Origin: Muscardinus avellanarius
Lineage: Eukaryota; Chordata; Mammalia; Rodentia; Gliridae
DNA length: 64,000 nucleotides
Assembly (NCBI GenBank): GCA_963383645.1
Contig: OY726559.1
Location: forward strand, 113,237,296-113,301,295
Reading direction: 5' to 3'
Part shown: one piece after another, positions 43,801-54,000 of the stretch
Layout: each line of letters begins with the position of its first letter
Numbering within the stretch: position 1 is the first letter of the stretch
Position numbers and translations under genes: made by a program
The notes under the pieces: generated by a model
What the model saw: the letters and a program-made list of their open reading frames with translations, nothing else
Told to the model about the DNA's origin: nothing
The model's database searches: none

Positions 43801-45096
43801 CTGAGCAGAGGCTGGTCCAGCCTGTCCCTCTCGCCTACCTCGCAGGTTCCCGGAGCTGGACAGCCCTGGGTTCAGTAAGTTCCTCCGCACAGCTGCCTTC
43901 GCCTACCCCTTCCTGTTTGACAACCTCCCACTCTTCTACCGGGTGAGAGCCCCAGCCAGAGCCTCGCTTTCCCGCGCTGACCCTCCCGTGCCCTTCGTCC
44001 TGGGCCTGCAGCCGGGGTGCGGCCTTGGCTCCGTGCCCAAGGGCCCTCCCCACCAGCCCTGCCTTCCTTTGCCAGCTGGGGCTGTGCTGGGGCCACAGCT
44101 GTGGGCAGGAGGCGCTGAGCACCAACCACGGCTACCATCTCCTGTGTGCGCTGCTCACTGGCTTCCTCTTCACCTCCCACCTGCCGGAGCGGCTGGCTCC
44201 TGGACGCTTTGACTACATCGGTGAGGATGCAGACATGGCTGGCCTCCCGGGAGGGGACACAGGGATGCGGGAACTGCTGCCCCAGCACAGGATACAAGAT
44301 ACATGGGCTGGAGTCACAACCTGAGGGCGGAGGCTCCTGTCAGCCCCAGGCTGCTTCTCAGGTAGCAGGTCAGCTCAGTCGCCAGCCCCAGGAACCTGGG
44401 CTCAGAGTTTTTTTTTTGTTTGTTTTTTGTTTTTTGCAGTACTGGGGATGGAACCCAGGGGCATTCTACATCTGAGCTACCTCAGCCCTATTTTTTATTC
44501 TTTTCTTTTTTTTATTTGCGAGTCTGGGGATGGAACCCAGAGTCATTCTACCTCCAAGCTACACCCCCTGCCCTATTTTTTATTCTTTATTTTGAAACAG
44601 GTCTCACTGAGTTGCAAAGGGCCTAGTAGCTGAGGCTGTCCTCCAACCACAATCCTCCTGTCTCAGCCTTCCAAATCCTGGATTCCAAGCGTACGCCACC
44701 TCACCCTGCTCCAGAGTTTCTTCTTCCCAACTTAGAGGGGAGCAGCAGGGCTGGAGGACGGGGCACTTGCAGGCCATAGGGTGAGTCTGTGACCTTCCCT
44801 CCTCTCCGTCCCTCCCTCCAGGGCACAGCCACCAGCTGTTCCACATCTGCGCAGTGCTGGGCACCCACTTCCAGCTGGAGGCGGTGCTTGCTGACATGGG
44901 GTCGCGCAGGGCCTGGCTGGCCACGCAGGAGCCGCCCTTGGGCCTGGAGGCCACAGTGGCCACACTGGGCCTGGCAGTGGCTGGGAACCTGACCATCATC
45001 GCTGCCTTCACGGCCTCCCTGTTCCGGGCCCCTGACCTGTGCCCCCTGCTCCAGGACAGCCTGCCAGAGGGGGGAAGCCCGGCCAAGCTGCAGTGA
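40823..45096 (+). CDS. PAQR6: PAQR6 (membrane progestin receptor delta), 7 coding exons
   Basis: PAQR6 is a seven-helix plasma-membrane receptor for progesterone and neurosteroids, mainly in brain, of the PAQR/hemolysin III superfamily. Coding exons: 40823-40873, 41435-41562, 41641-41846, 42114-42240, 43846-43942, 44076-44220, 44822-45096. They sum to 1029 bases (342 aa; human about 344) and all have GT-AG ends in frame. The start MLSLKLPQLLRVHQVPR follows a good context (gccaccATG). Conserved PAQR motifs are NETVNIWSH in exon 2, the Ser-rich CAHTFSSMS and FLDYGALSLYSLG in exon 3, and HSHQLFH in exon 7, where the His pair is the putative metal site. Intron 2 is only 78 bases. Exon 6 appears two codons shorter than human around WGHSCGQ. 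An acceptor AG at 40796-40797 marks the exon start upstream of the ATG. Confidence 0.97.
41010..41205 (-). repeat. Reverse B1-dID SINE in PAQR6 intron 1
   Basis: Complete copy from 'ttgcagtagtagagatgg' to 'gcgccaccacgcccggc'. Confidence 0.9.
41850..42085 (+). repeat. G-rich minisatellite filling PAQR6 intron 3
   Basis: Imperfect units of GGGACGGGGC, GGGACGGGGA and GGGATGGGCA are strung together with an 11-G run near 42002. A higher-order unit of about 56 bp (41872-41927 against 41928-41983) is nearly identical. The coding strand is G-rich throughout, with many four-run G-quadruplex arrangements. It fills most of a 267-base intron. Confidence 0.93.
42450..43790 (-). repeat. Reverse SINE array in PAQR6 intron 4
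   Basis: Copies begin near 42455, 42710, 42922, 43125 (left half), 43280, 43485 and 43575. The 42710-42892 copy is the shortened-left-half subfamily. The 43337-43455 piece is an older monomeric B1 ('gttgcccaggctagcctggg'). The array stops about 60 bases before exon 5. Confidence 0.86.
44425..44710 (-). repeat. Reverse SINEs in PAQR6 intron 6
   Basis: A dID half at 44438-44495 and a complete reverse copy at 44520-44708, ending 113 bases before exon 7. Confidence 0.87.
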
Positions 45097-45609
45097 GGGC
45101 TGGCCGTCAGCGGGGCCTGGAGGAGGCAGAGGCGCCAGCTGGGCCGCACACACGGTACAGGCATCTGGGGCCTGGGCCCCAGAGAGGCTGAGGAGAGGTG
45201 GAGTGGAGGGAGGGCTCGGCACCAGGGGACCAGTGGAGTGGCGAGGGGCTCTCGTGCAAGTACGAGGGTCTGCGAAGGAAGATGCCCATGTCCAGGCTGG
45301 AGCCGCCCAGGCCCAGCCGGGCAGCTGCGATGCCGAAGCACCGGGGCCTCCAGCTGACCCCATTTCTGGTGCTTCTAGAAGTCTTCCCAGCCCAGGGAAG
45401 ACCTGACACGACTAACCTAGGCTGCAGGCGCTTGCTAACCAGCATCCGGTCCCAGGGCCGCCGGCGTGGAGCCCAGGCCTTCAGGGCTGCTCTGTGTGAG
45501 TGTGTCATGGGGACAGAGAGGAGCGAGGTGGGGACTGGGCCAGGCGGGAAGCTTGGTCAGGCTTTAGGAAGCCGCCTCCTGCGCTTTCTGGAAGGGAGCA
45601 GGGACCAGA

Positions 45610-45615
45610 AATAAA
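45610..45615 (+). terminator. PAQR6 poly(A) signal AATAAA
   Basis: Canonical hexamer 514 bases past the PAQR6 stop. It faces the BGLAP poly(A) signal 113 bases away on the other strand. Confidence 0.8.
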
Positions 45616-45728
45616 CTGGACTTGGGACGCACTTTCTGGACTGCAGCCTCTCAGCCCCTCCCGTCGAGCCCTCCCCTGCACCCCAAAGACCCCAACAGAC
45701 TCAAAGGCCTGCCACGCCTCCTCTGGAC

Positions 45729-45734
45729 TTTATT
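45729..45734 (-). terminator. BGLAP poly(A) signal AATAAA
   Basis: Minus-strand AATAAA 95 bases past the BGLAP stop codon, a short 3'UTR as in other osteocalcin genes. Confidence 0.88.
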
Positions 45735-45828
45735 TAGGAGCAGCTGGGATGCCCGTCCTGGGGCAGCAGGTGGGGAAGAGAGGGGCTGTCCTGGAGGGGT
45801 CCGAGCCAGGGCCCGCAGGGTGGACGGC

Positions 45829-46515
45829 CTAGGCCGTGCCGGTGCCGTAGAAGCGCTGGTATGCGTCCTGGAAGCCAACCTGGTCAGCCAGCTCGTCGCA
45901 GTGTGGGTTGAACTCACACATCTCCCTCTTGGGCTCCAGGGGATCCTGGTAGGGGGCTGGGGCTCTGAGAAGCCCCACACAGTGGCATCAGTCCCCCTTC
46001 AAAGTAGGGCTGCAGCCAGCACCCACCAGCACCTCCTTTCCTCTCACCCCATCCCAGGGTCCAGGGTGCGCCGGGGCCGCTTCACCACCTCGCTGCCTTC
46101 CTGCTTGGACATGAAGGCTGTGGGGCAGAAGGCAGGGTCAGGAGGCTGGGGGGTAAAGAGGCTGGGAGGCCAGGAGGATGGGGGTCAGGAAGCTGGGGAG
46201 TCAGGAGGCTGGGAGTACGGTGCAGACGGGGTGTGGGATAGGAGGGTCGGGAGCCCCAAAGGCCAGCTTCATACTGTACCTTTACCCGGTTCTTTACCAC
46301 TGGGCTTTGCATCTGCAAAGAAAGGGGCCTGATTCACTCCTGCACGGCCAGGCTCTCACCCTCCTCCTCAAGCATGGAGCCCAGGAGATGCTAAGGACTG
46401 CCGAGGACACACAGGACGGGCGAGGGGAGCAGCCCGGGAAGTGGCACTCACCTGCCCGGCCAGGGAGGCAGAGCGCAGCCAGGGCCAGCAGCGCCAGCAG
46501 CGTGAAGGGCCTCAT
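45829..46515 (-). CDS. BGLAP: BGLAP (osteocalcin), 4 exons
   Basis: Osteocalcin is the vitamin K-dependent bone Gla protein secreted by osteoblasts; it binds hydroxyapatite through calcium and circulates as a hormone. Minus-strand exons: 46452-46515, 46280-46312, 46048-46117, 45829-45964 (303 bases, 100 aa). Signal peptide [16 protein letters not shown]; propeptide with the carboxylase-recognition Phe at -16 and the furin-type end KRPRR. The mature form of 51 residues keeps Gla positions Glu17, Glu21 and Glu24 and the disulfide pair Cys23/Cys29 ([18 protein letters not shown]). Oddities: mature residue 1 is Thr where the usual residue is Tyr, and the C-terminus ends YGTGTA, two residues longer than human. 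The exon 2 donor is ambiguous: GTAAAG and GTACAG lie six bases apart and both keep frame; I chose the downstream one by similarity. Confidence 0.97.
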
Positions 46516-46554
46516 GGTGTCCTGAGGGATCCAGTCCCTCCAGCTCCAGCGCAC

Positions 46555-46560
46555 TTTATA
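46555..46560 (-). promoter_or_regulatory. BGLAP TATA box
   Basis: TATAAA on the minus strand 40 bases upstream of the ATG, placing the start site near 46527. Osteocalcin genes have a TATA promoter with a very short 5'UTR. Confidence 0.88.
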
Positions 46561-46620
46561 CCCGCCGGCTGTGCCTTAGGGGAGGGCCTCCCTGCCCTGG
46601 TGCAGGCGGGGCGCAGGGCA

Positions 46621-46644
46621 GCTGCCCAGCTAATTGGGGGTCAT
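46621..46644 (-). promoter_or_regulatory. BGLAP OC box
   Basis: The minus strand reads ATGACCCCCAATTAG followed by CTGGGCAGC, which matches the recalled rat and human OC box with its homeodomain (MSX/DLX) core CAATTAG. It lies about 95-117 bases upstream of the inferred start site, the expected place. Confidence 0.85.
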
Positions 46645-46679
46645 CATCCCTGGCTCTGAAGGCCAAACCTCAAGGATGC

Positions 46680-46685
46680 TGCGGC
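46680..46685 (-). promoter_or_regulatory. Degraded Runx2 (OSE2) site of BGLAP
   Basis: The minus strand has GCCGCA where the proximal OSE2 core is normally ACCACA; the flank GCATCCTT...GGTTTG is conserved and fixes the alignment. The first core base is changed, so the site departs from ACCRCA. It lies about 155 bases upstream of the inferred start. Confidence 0.6.
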
Positions 46686-46989
46686 TGGAAGCTGCGGCTG
46701 CCTGGGCGGGGCCCGGGGGCTGCACTCCCAGGCTGCTGACCTCACCTCGTGACACTGCCCTGACCCCTTCCCTGGGGGCCCGCGTTAGGTGCCTAGGCCC
46801 TTCTCTCCCTTGGAGACCCAAACCTGCAGCCTCAGTCTGAGGTCTGCTGGGCTCTGGGGTGAGCCAAGAGAAGAAGGGGGCTCGGAGGTCTGAAATAGGT
46901 CTGAGCGGCACTGGGCTTCAGCACTGCCCAGCCTAGGATTTAGTCTGCCCTGGAGGCAGGAGCCAAACCGTAGGGAGGGCGCCTGGCAT

Positions 46990-47004
46990 TTCCCCCCCTC
47001 ACCT
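46990..47004 (-). promoter_or_regulatory. Candidate vitamin D response element of BGLAP
   Basis: The minus strand reads AGGTGA, three G spacers, then GGGGAA: a DR3 arrangement aligned with the recalled human GGGTGA-3-GGGGCA element and its flank (AATGCCAGG). It is about 465-477 bases upstream of the start, where the rodent element is expected. Confidence 0.6.
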
Positions 47005-47500
47005 GAGGGGCTGGCAGAGGCAGGGGGAGGCTGGGGTGGGCACCAGCTAGCTGCTCCGGCCCCTTGTTCCATCCAGACAGAGGGGCTCGGGGGGGGGGGC
47101 AGCACAGGACCAAGAGCCAAAGGCCTCCCGGGCAGGCCAGGTGTCTAAAAGTGCCAGGCCTGCAGGCTCTGACGGAGGAGGTGGGACACTGGGGAACCTT
47201 TCTCTGTCCCCGGAGTAAGGGGGCCATGAGGGGGTGGAGAGGGCGTGCTTGATGGGCCCGGACCCCTGACTCCTCCTGCCTGTGTGGCCTCCCAGGGCAC
47301 AGCCTGTCAGCGGAGAAGGGGGGCCCAGCCCCTGTCCCTCTCTGACCTGAGTCCTCTCACCCACCCCTCTACCAGGGCTCCAGACATAAACGAAGCCGGC
47401 CTGGGGAGGGCCGCACAGCCCGGAGGAGTCTGTGGCCTTTAATTCTGCGTCTTGGGCGGGGAGAGAATCTGGGCTCCGTCCAGGAGAACGTAGTGAGAGC
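47005..47500. other. Unique BGLAP upstream flank
   Basis: SINE-free DNA from the candidate VDRE out to 47500, where SINEs begin. It may hold distal BGLAP control sites; none was recognised with confidence. Confidence 0.4.
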
Positions 47501-47504
47501 AGCG

Positions 47505-50155
47505 GCCCCCTTTTTTTTTGGCACTGGGGGTTGAGCCCGGGGGTGATCTACCTCTGAGCTTTATCCTCAGCCCTATTTTATTATCATTATTTTTTTTGGT
47601 ATTGGGGATGGAACCCAGGGGCATTCTACCTCTGAGCTACATCCCTAGCTCTATTTATTATTCTTTATTTTGAAACAGGGTCTTACTGAGTTGCAAAGGG
47701 CCTAAGTAGCTGAGGCTGTGCTCGAACTGTGATCCTCCTGTTCCAGCCTCCCAAAGGCTGGGATTACAAGCGTGTGCCACCATACCCAGCTCCTATTTTA
47801 TTTTTTACTTTCAAATAGGGTCTCATCAAGTTATAGAGAGCTTTACTAAATTGTTGAGGCTGACCATGAACCTGTGATCCTCCTTCCTCAGATTCCCAAG
47901 TACTAGAATTACAAGCATGGGCAGGGGGGCATGCCTAACTCCTTTTTTTTAAAACTAGGGATTGAATCCAGGGGCACTCTACCACTGAGCTATACCCCCA
48001 GCCATTTTTTATTATTTTGAAACAGGGTCTCACTGAGTTGCAGGCCTAAATAGCTGAGGTTGTTTGCAAACCGAGATCCTCCTGTCTCAGCCTCCCACAC
48101 CTGGCTTTTTTTTTTTTTTAATCTTAAAACAGGGTCTAAGTTGCAGAGGGCCTTGCAAAATTGCTGAGGCTGGCTTTAAGCCTGCAATCCTCTTGTCTTA
48201 ACCTCTAAAGTACTGGGATTACAAGCATATGCCACCATGCCTGGTTCCTTTATTATTTTTATTATTATTTTGCGCATCTGGGGATGGAACCCAGGGGCAT
48301 TCAACTTCTGAGCTACAGCCCCTGCCCTATTTTTTATTCTTTATTTTGAAACCGGGTCTCACTGAGTTGCAGAGGGCCTAAGTAGCTGAGGTTGTCCGCG
48401 AACTGCGATCCTCTGGTCTCAGCCTCCTGAATGCTGGGATTACAAGCATGCACCACTACGCCTGTCTTATTTTTAAATTAATTAATTCATTAATTTTCTG
48501 GTGGTACTGGGGCTAGAACCCTTCTACCTTCGGGCTATACTCCCAGACCTATTTTATATTTTATTTGGAAACAGGGTCTCTTAAGCCAGCAAGGCTGGCT
48601 TCAAACCTGCATGATCCTCCTGTCTCTGCCTCCCAAGCATGGGGATTATAAGCGTGCGCCACCACGCTAGGCACCCTTTTTATTTCTTTTTTTTTTTTTT
48701 GGTGGTACTGGGGTTCCTGGAAGCCCTTCTACCTCTGGGCTACACTCCCAGACCTATTTTTTACATTTTCATTTTGGAAACAGGGTCTCCTAAACCAGCA
48801 CGCGCGGCTGGCTTCGAACCTGCGCGATCCTCCTGTTTCTGCCTCCCAAGCGCGGGGATTACAAGCGTGCGCCACCACGCCCGGCCCTTTTTATTTCTTA
48901 ATTAATTAAAATTTTGAACAGCCGGGCGTGGTGGCGCATGCTTATAATCCCAGCATTCAGGAGGCTGAGACCAGAGGATTGTGGTTCGCGGACAGCCTCA
49001 GCTACTTAGTGAGGCCGTCTGCAACTCAGTGAGACCTGGTTTCAAAATAAAAAATTAAAAATAGGGCAGGGGGTGTAGCTCGGAGGTCAAATGCCCTTGG
49101 GTTCCATCCCCAGGCCCGCAAAAAAAAAAAAAAAAAAAAAAAAAGAGGAACTGGAGATTGAACCCAGAAATATTATACTTCTGTGATATACTTCCAACTG
49201 TTTTTCTTATTTTGAAATAGAGCCTTACTAAATTGTGGAGGGCCTCACAAGTTGCTGAGGCTGGCCACAAACCTGTGATCCTTCTGTCTCAGCCTCCCAA
49301 GCACTGGGATCATAAGTGTGCACCACAAGGCCTGGCTTGGCTCCTTTTTAAATATTTTTTTGCAGGTCTGGGGATGGAACCTCAGGGCATTCGACCTCCA
49401 AGCTACAGCTCCTGCCCTATTTTTTTTAATTTTTATTTTTTCTGTGGGTTTAGGGATGGAACCCAGGGGCATTCTACCTCTGAGCTACACCCCCAGCCCT
49501 ATTTTTTATTCTTTATTTTGAAACAGGGTCTCACTAATTTGTAGAGGGCCTCACAAGCAGCTGAGGCTGTCCGTGAACTGTGATCCTCCGGTCTCAGCCT
49601 CCCAAATGCTGGGATTACAAGCGTGGGCCACCATGCCTGGAACCCTAGCCTGGCTATTTTTTTTAGTCTTTTTTTTGACACAGGGTCTCACTAAGCTGCA
49701 GAGGGCCTCACTAAGTAGCTGAGGCTGGCTGTGAACCAGGATCCTCCTGTCTCAGCCTCCCAAATGCTGGGATTATAAGCATGCGCCACCACACCCGGCT
49801 CCTTTTTTAATTTTAAAACAGGGTCTTAAACTGGGGCATGGTGGCACTTGCTTGGAATCCCAGCAATCCTAGCATTCGGGAGGCTGAGACCTCAGCTACT
49901 TAGTGAGGCCCTTCACAACTTAGTGAAATCCTTTTTCAAAATAAATAAAAAATAGGGCAGGGGGTGTAGCTCGGAGATCAAATGCCCCTGGGTTTCATCC
50001 CAGACCTGCAAAAACCCCCAAAGAAACAAAATTTAAAAAAACAGGGTCTTGCTAAGTTGCTGAAGGTCTCAGTAAATTGCTGAGGCTAGGCTTGAACCTG
50101 AGATCCTACTCTCAGCCTCCCAAGCACTGGGATAACCGGTGTGCACCACCATGCA
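47505..50155. repeat. SINE array between BGLAP and PMF1
   Basis: About 15 copies, mostly reverse: near 47515, 47598, 47800, 47950, 48110, 48265, 48495, 48700, 49155, 49358, 49445 and 49665. Forward copies lie at 48922-49120 and 49835-50015. Copies 48495-48672 and 48700-48893 are both of the shortened-left-half type. Confidence 0.85.
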
Positions 50156-50364
50156 TGGCTAGCAGGGCGGCCACCTTGGTTTCATCTCTGTCCTGTGCTC
50201 CTCAGACAGACCCCATCACACCTCTCCCCCTTCTCTGGCTGGGAAAGCAGCCTCCTGCCTTTGGTGGCCCTGGCTGGAGAAGACAAAGCGCCTGGTCACC
50301 CTGCAAGACACCACAGTGCAAGCCACAGAGCAAGCCCCCCAGACACCCCATAGTCCCCTCAGAT

Positions 50365-50537
50365 GGCTGGGCGCAGTGGATCACACCTGTAAGCCCAGTA
50401 CGTGGGAGGCCAAGATAGAAGCACACGTTCGTGGCCAGCCTCAGCCACTTACGTAGGCCCTCCGCAGCTCAGTAAGACCTTGTTTCAAAGAAAAAAAATC
50501 AAGCAGGGCTGAAGGTATAGCTTCCCCCAGTACCCCC

Positions 50538-50588
<51 letters not shown>
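50365..50588 (+). repeat. Forward SINE ending in (CA)n
   Basis: A diverged copy (50365-50530) followed directly by about 24 CA units (50540-50588). Confidence 0.87.
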
Positions 50589-50592
<4 letters not shown>

Positions 50593-50799
50593 TTGAGCTC
50601 AGATGGCAAAGAGAGGGCCAAGTAGACTGAGGCGCGACCCACCGACGCCAGAGCCCAGGGGTCCCGGGTCTGCTGCCCTCTGCACAGACCTTCACACACA
50701 GCTTGGAGCCAGGGCCGGGGCCCAGGAGTGGGCTGTGGTTGGGAGCCGCCAGCTGGCTGGCGAGGCAGCATCCTCACAGATTACAGTGTAGGGAGGATG

Positions 50800-50805
50800 T
50801 TTATT
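50800..50805 (-). terminator. PMF1 poly(A) signal AATAAA
   Basis: Minus-strand AATAAA about 290 bases past the PMF1 stop codon, in unique DNA. Cleavage is expected near 50780. Confidence 0.82.
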
Positions 50806-51091
50806 CACGGATGTGGGGAGAGCATGGCACGGGCCCTGGGCTGGCGGGCAAGGGGGCAATCAGTGGAAATTGAAGACTCCAGGTCCTGGGGCTTGGGACC
50901 CACTGGAGGAAGTCGGGCGGTGGTGGGGGCCTGCAGCAAGACGAAAGCCCGGCGCCATAGTCCTCCAGGTCAAAGAAAATGGGGAGGAATCGGAAGGTGG
51001 CCCTGAGGCGTGGCGCAGTGGCTGCTCTGGCCTAGGGCTGGCACCGCTCCGGCTTGGTTGCCTTGGCTGCCCTCTGCTCCTGTGGCCTGCC

Positions 51092-54000
51092 TCACTCCGG
51101 CTCCCTCAGCACAGCCGCCAGCTCCCGCCGCTCTCGGTGCAGGGCCTGAAACCAGCGGGGGCGCAGAGCTGCCATCAGAAAGGGAAACCGAGCCCTCCGA
51201 CGCCCAGCGCAGGGCAGGCCAGGACACAGCTCGGCGGGTGACCTGGCAGCAGGGTCTCCCCAGTGGATCCTCTGCTTTCACTGAGGTTTCCTAGCACAGA
51301 ACTTTGTTTCTTTGTTCTTCCTTCTCTTTTTTTTTTTTTAGTGGTACTGGGGATTGAACCCAGGGGCATTCTAATTCTAAGCTATGCCCTATTTTATTAA
51401 TTTTTAATTCTGAATCAGAAGTTTGCTAGGTTGCTGAGTCTCACTAAGTTACTGAGGCTGGCCTTGAACCTGTGGTCCTCCTGTCTCAGCCTCCCAAGTG
51501 CTGGGATTCCAGGTGCACGCCACCAGCCACCATGCCTGGCTTTTGCTTTCCTTCTGTGTTGACGGGGATCAAACCTAGGGCTTGCACACGCTGGGCTCCT
51601 CTAGCATACCGCAGCCCCAGTGACCCTGCAGTTGGGCTAGACATGAAACGGTAGAAAAAGCAGCTCCTCCATGGAAGTTCCTCCAGGCAGGAGCACCGGC
51701 AGGATCTGAGGCAAGGCAGGGAGGCGCGGCCTCGGGAGCGAGGGCTCCTGTTCCCCTTTGTAAAGCAGGTGCACTGACAAGGTCAGAGCTGGCAGGCCTC
51801 TGGGGACCACCGTTAGGCCCAGAGCAGGACTGTTCCAGGGCCGAAGACTCAGCAGGGCAGCCCGAGGCAGTTCCGAGCTGTGCAGCCTGTCCTGGGAGAC
51901 AGCACCAGGCCGCAGTCCCAGTCACTCTACCTCTGTGCTGCCGTCCAGCCCCCAGGGCCCCTCCATGACCAGCGAGGCCAGAGGGGCACAGGGATGAGAG
52001 CGGCTGCCAGTGCCTCTGCCACTACCTCCTCAGATCAGGACCCTTGCGAAGGCCTGACAGGACGGCTGGCTGTACCTAACTAGTCCTGGGAAGAGAAGCC
52101 CAAGGGTACCTGGGAGCCACAGATCTGGACTGGGTCCCCTCCAGAACAGGGGGTTCTGCCTCAGGAAGTGGCAGCCCAGTGGCTACTACTAGAAAAAGCT
52201 GACATCCAGATGGCAGATGGAGAGAATCGATGTTTGTGTCCCACTCAAGTCCTGCTGGCAACCCCTTTGGGAGTTGCATTTTGAGCCAATAAGAAACTAT
52301 CTCGAGCTGGGCGTAGTGGCGCACGCTTGTAATCCCAGTACTTGGGAGGCTGAGACAGGAGGATCGCAGGTTCACTGCCAGCTACAGCTACTTAGTGAGG
52401 CTCTTTGCAACTCAGTGGGACCCTGTTTCAAAATAAAGAATAAAAAATAGGGCTGGGGGTGCAGCTCAGCGGTAGAATACCCCTGGGTTCCATCCCCAGT
52501 ACTGCAAAAACAGACAGACAGGGCTGGGGTGTAGCTCAGAGGAGAATGCCCCTGGATTCAATCCCTAGTACCAAATAAATAATTGAGGATGCCGGCTGTA
52601 GTCACAGGAGCAGTAAAACTGCCGCTGGATACCGCGGGTCCAGCTCACATCTGACACATGGCCGTGGACAAGCCCCTTGGCCAGCAGCTGCAGCTGCTGG
52701 ATTTCAGTGAGCGCATGCTGGGCCTGCAGAGGTTCCTGCTGCACGCGTCCTAGCAGAAACTGTCCACCAGGGACAGCCCTGCTGTACCCTGCAGGAGCCC
52801 GCATGGCAAGGGCAAGCCCCTCATCTGGGAGGACTGAAGGCTGAGGTGGGAACGCAGGCGGGGCCACGCGCTTGCCTGCCACGCCTGCTGCCGGGCCTGG
52901 ACCTGCAGCTGCAGCTCCTCCACCAGCCTGCGCCCGGCCAGCACGGCGCTGGCCAGCTCCTGGTTCTTGGCCTCCTGCCTCTGCACGTGGCGCCGAAGGG
53001 TGTCCCGTTGCTGCAGGAAGTAGGGGGCCATGGCGCTGCACACATCTTTCTCTGGGATCCCGCTGGGGCGCCTGGGGGCCACACGGGAGAGAAGGGCGCA
53101 TGTGAAAAGGAGGTACTTCCAAACCCAGGCAGTGACAGTCTTGCTCCAGCTCCGAGTCAGGCTGCAGTGAAGGCCCCTCCTGCGCTTCCATAACCTCCCA
53201 AGACCGGCTCCTGGTGGAAGGCACCTCCCTCCCGTCAGCCTCTGTCCTGCCTGGTCAGCCTCTCCACCCCACCCTGCACTCCTTACTCCTGGGCTGACAG
53301 GGACTTTTTTTTGCGGTACTGGGGATTGAACCCAGAGCCATGCTATTTCCAAAATCACCCCAACCTCCTCCTCCACCACCACCTCCTCCTCCTCCTCCTC
53401 CTTATTTGTGGGTCTGGGGATGGAACCCAGGGGAATTCGACCTCCAAGCTACTCCCCCTGCCCTATTTTTTATTCTTTAATTTGAAACCAGGTCTCACTG
53501 AGTTGCAGAGGCCTCACTAAGTAGCTGAGGCTGTCCGCAAACCACGATCCTCCAGTCTCAGCCTCCCGAATGCTGGGATGACAAGCGTGCACCACCATGC
53601 CCAGCTTATTTTTTTATTTTTTTGCAGTACTGGGGATGAAATCCAGGGGCCTTCTACCTCGAGCTACACCCCCAACCCTATTTTTTATTCTTTCTTTTGA
53701 AACAGGGTCTCAGAGAGTTGCAGAGGGCCTCACTAAGTAGCTGAGGCTGGCTGTGAACTGTGATCCTCCTATCCCAGCCTCCCGAATGCTGGGATTATAA
53801 GCATGCACGACCACACCCGGCCCTGACAGGGACTTTCTGGTGGGGCTGTTCTGTTGCCATGTGCCCTGCCGAGCATCACCCACAAGACTGTGAGCTAGAG
53901 ATGGGGACAGTGGCAAGGGGCGCCACCCCAGAGAAAGGGCTCGAGGAAGGCCAGACCCTGGGAGGAGGTGGGGAGTGTGCCGATGGGGAAGACAAAGAGA

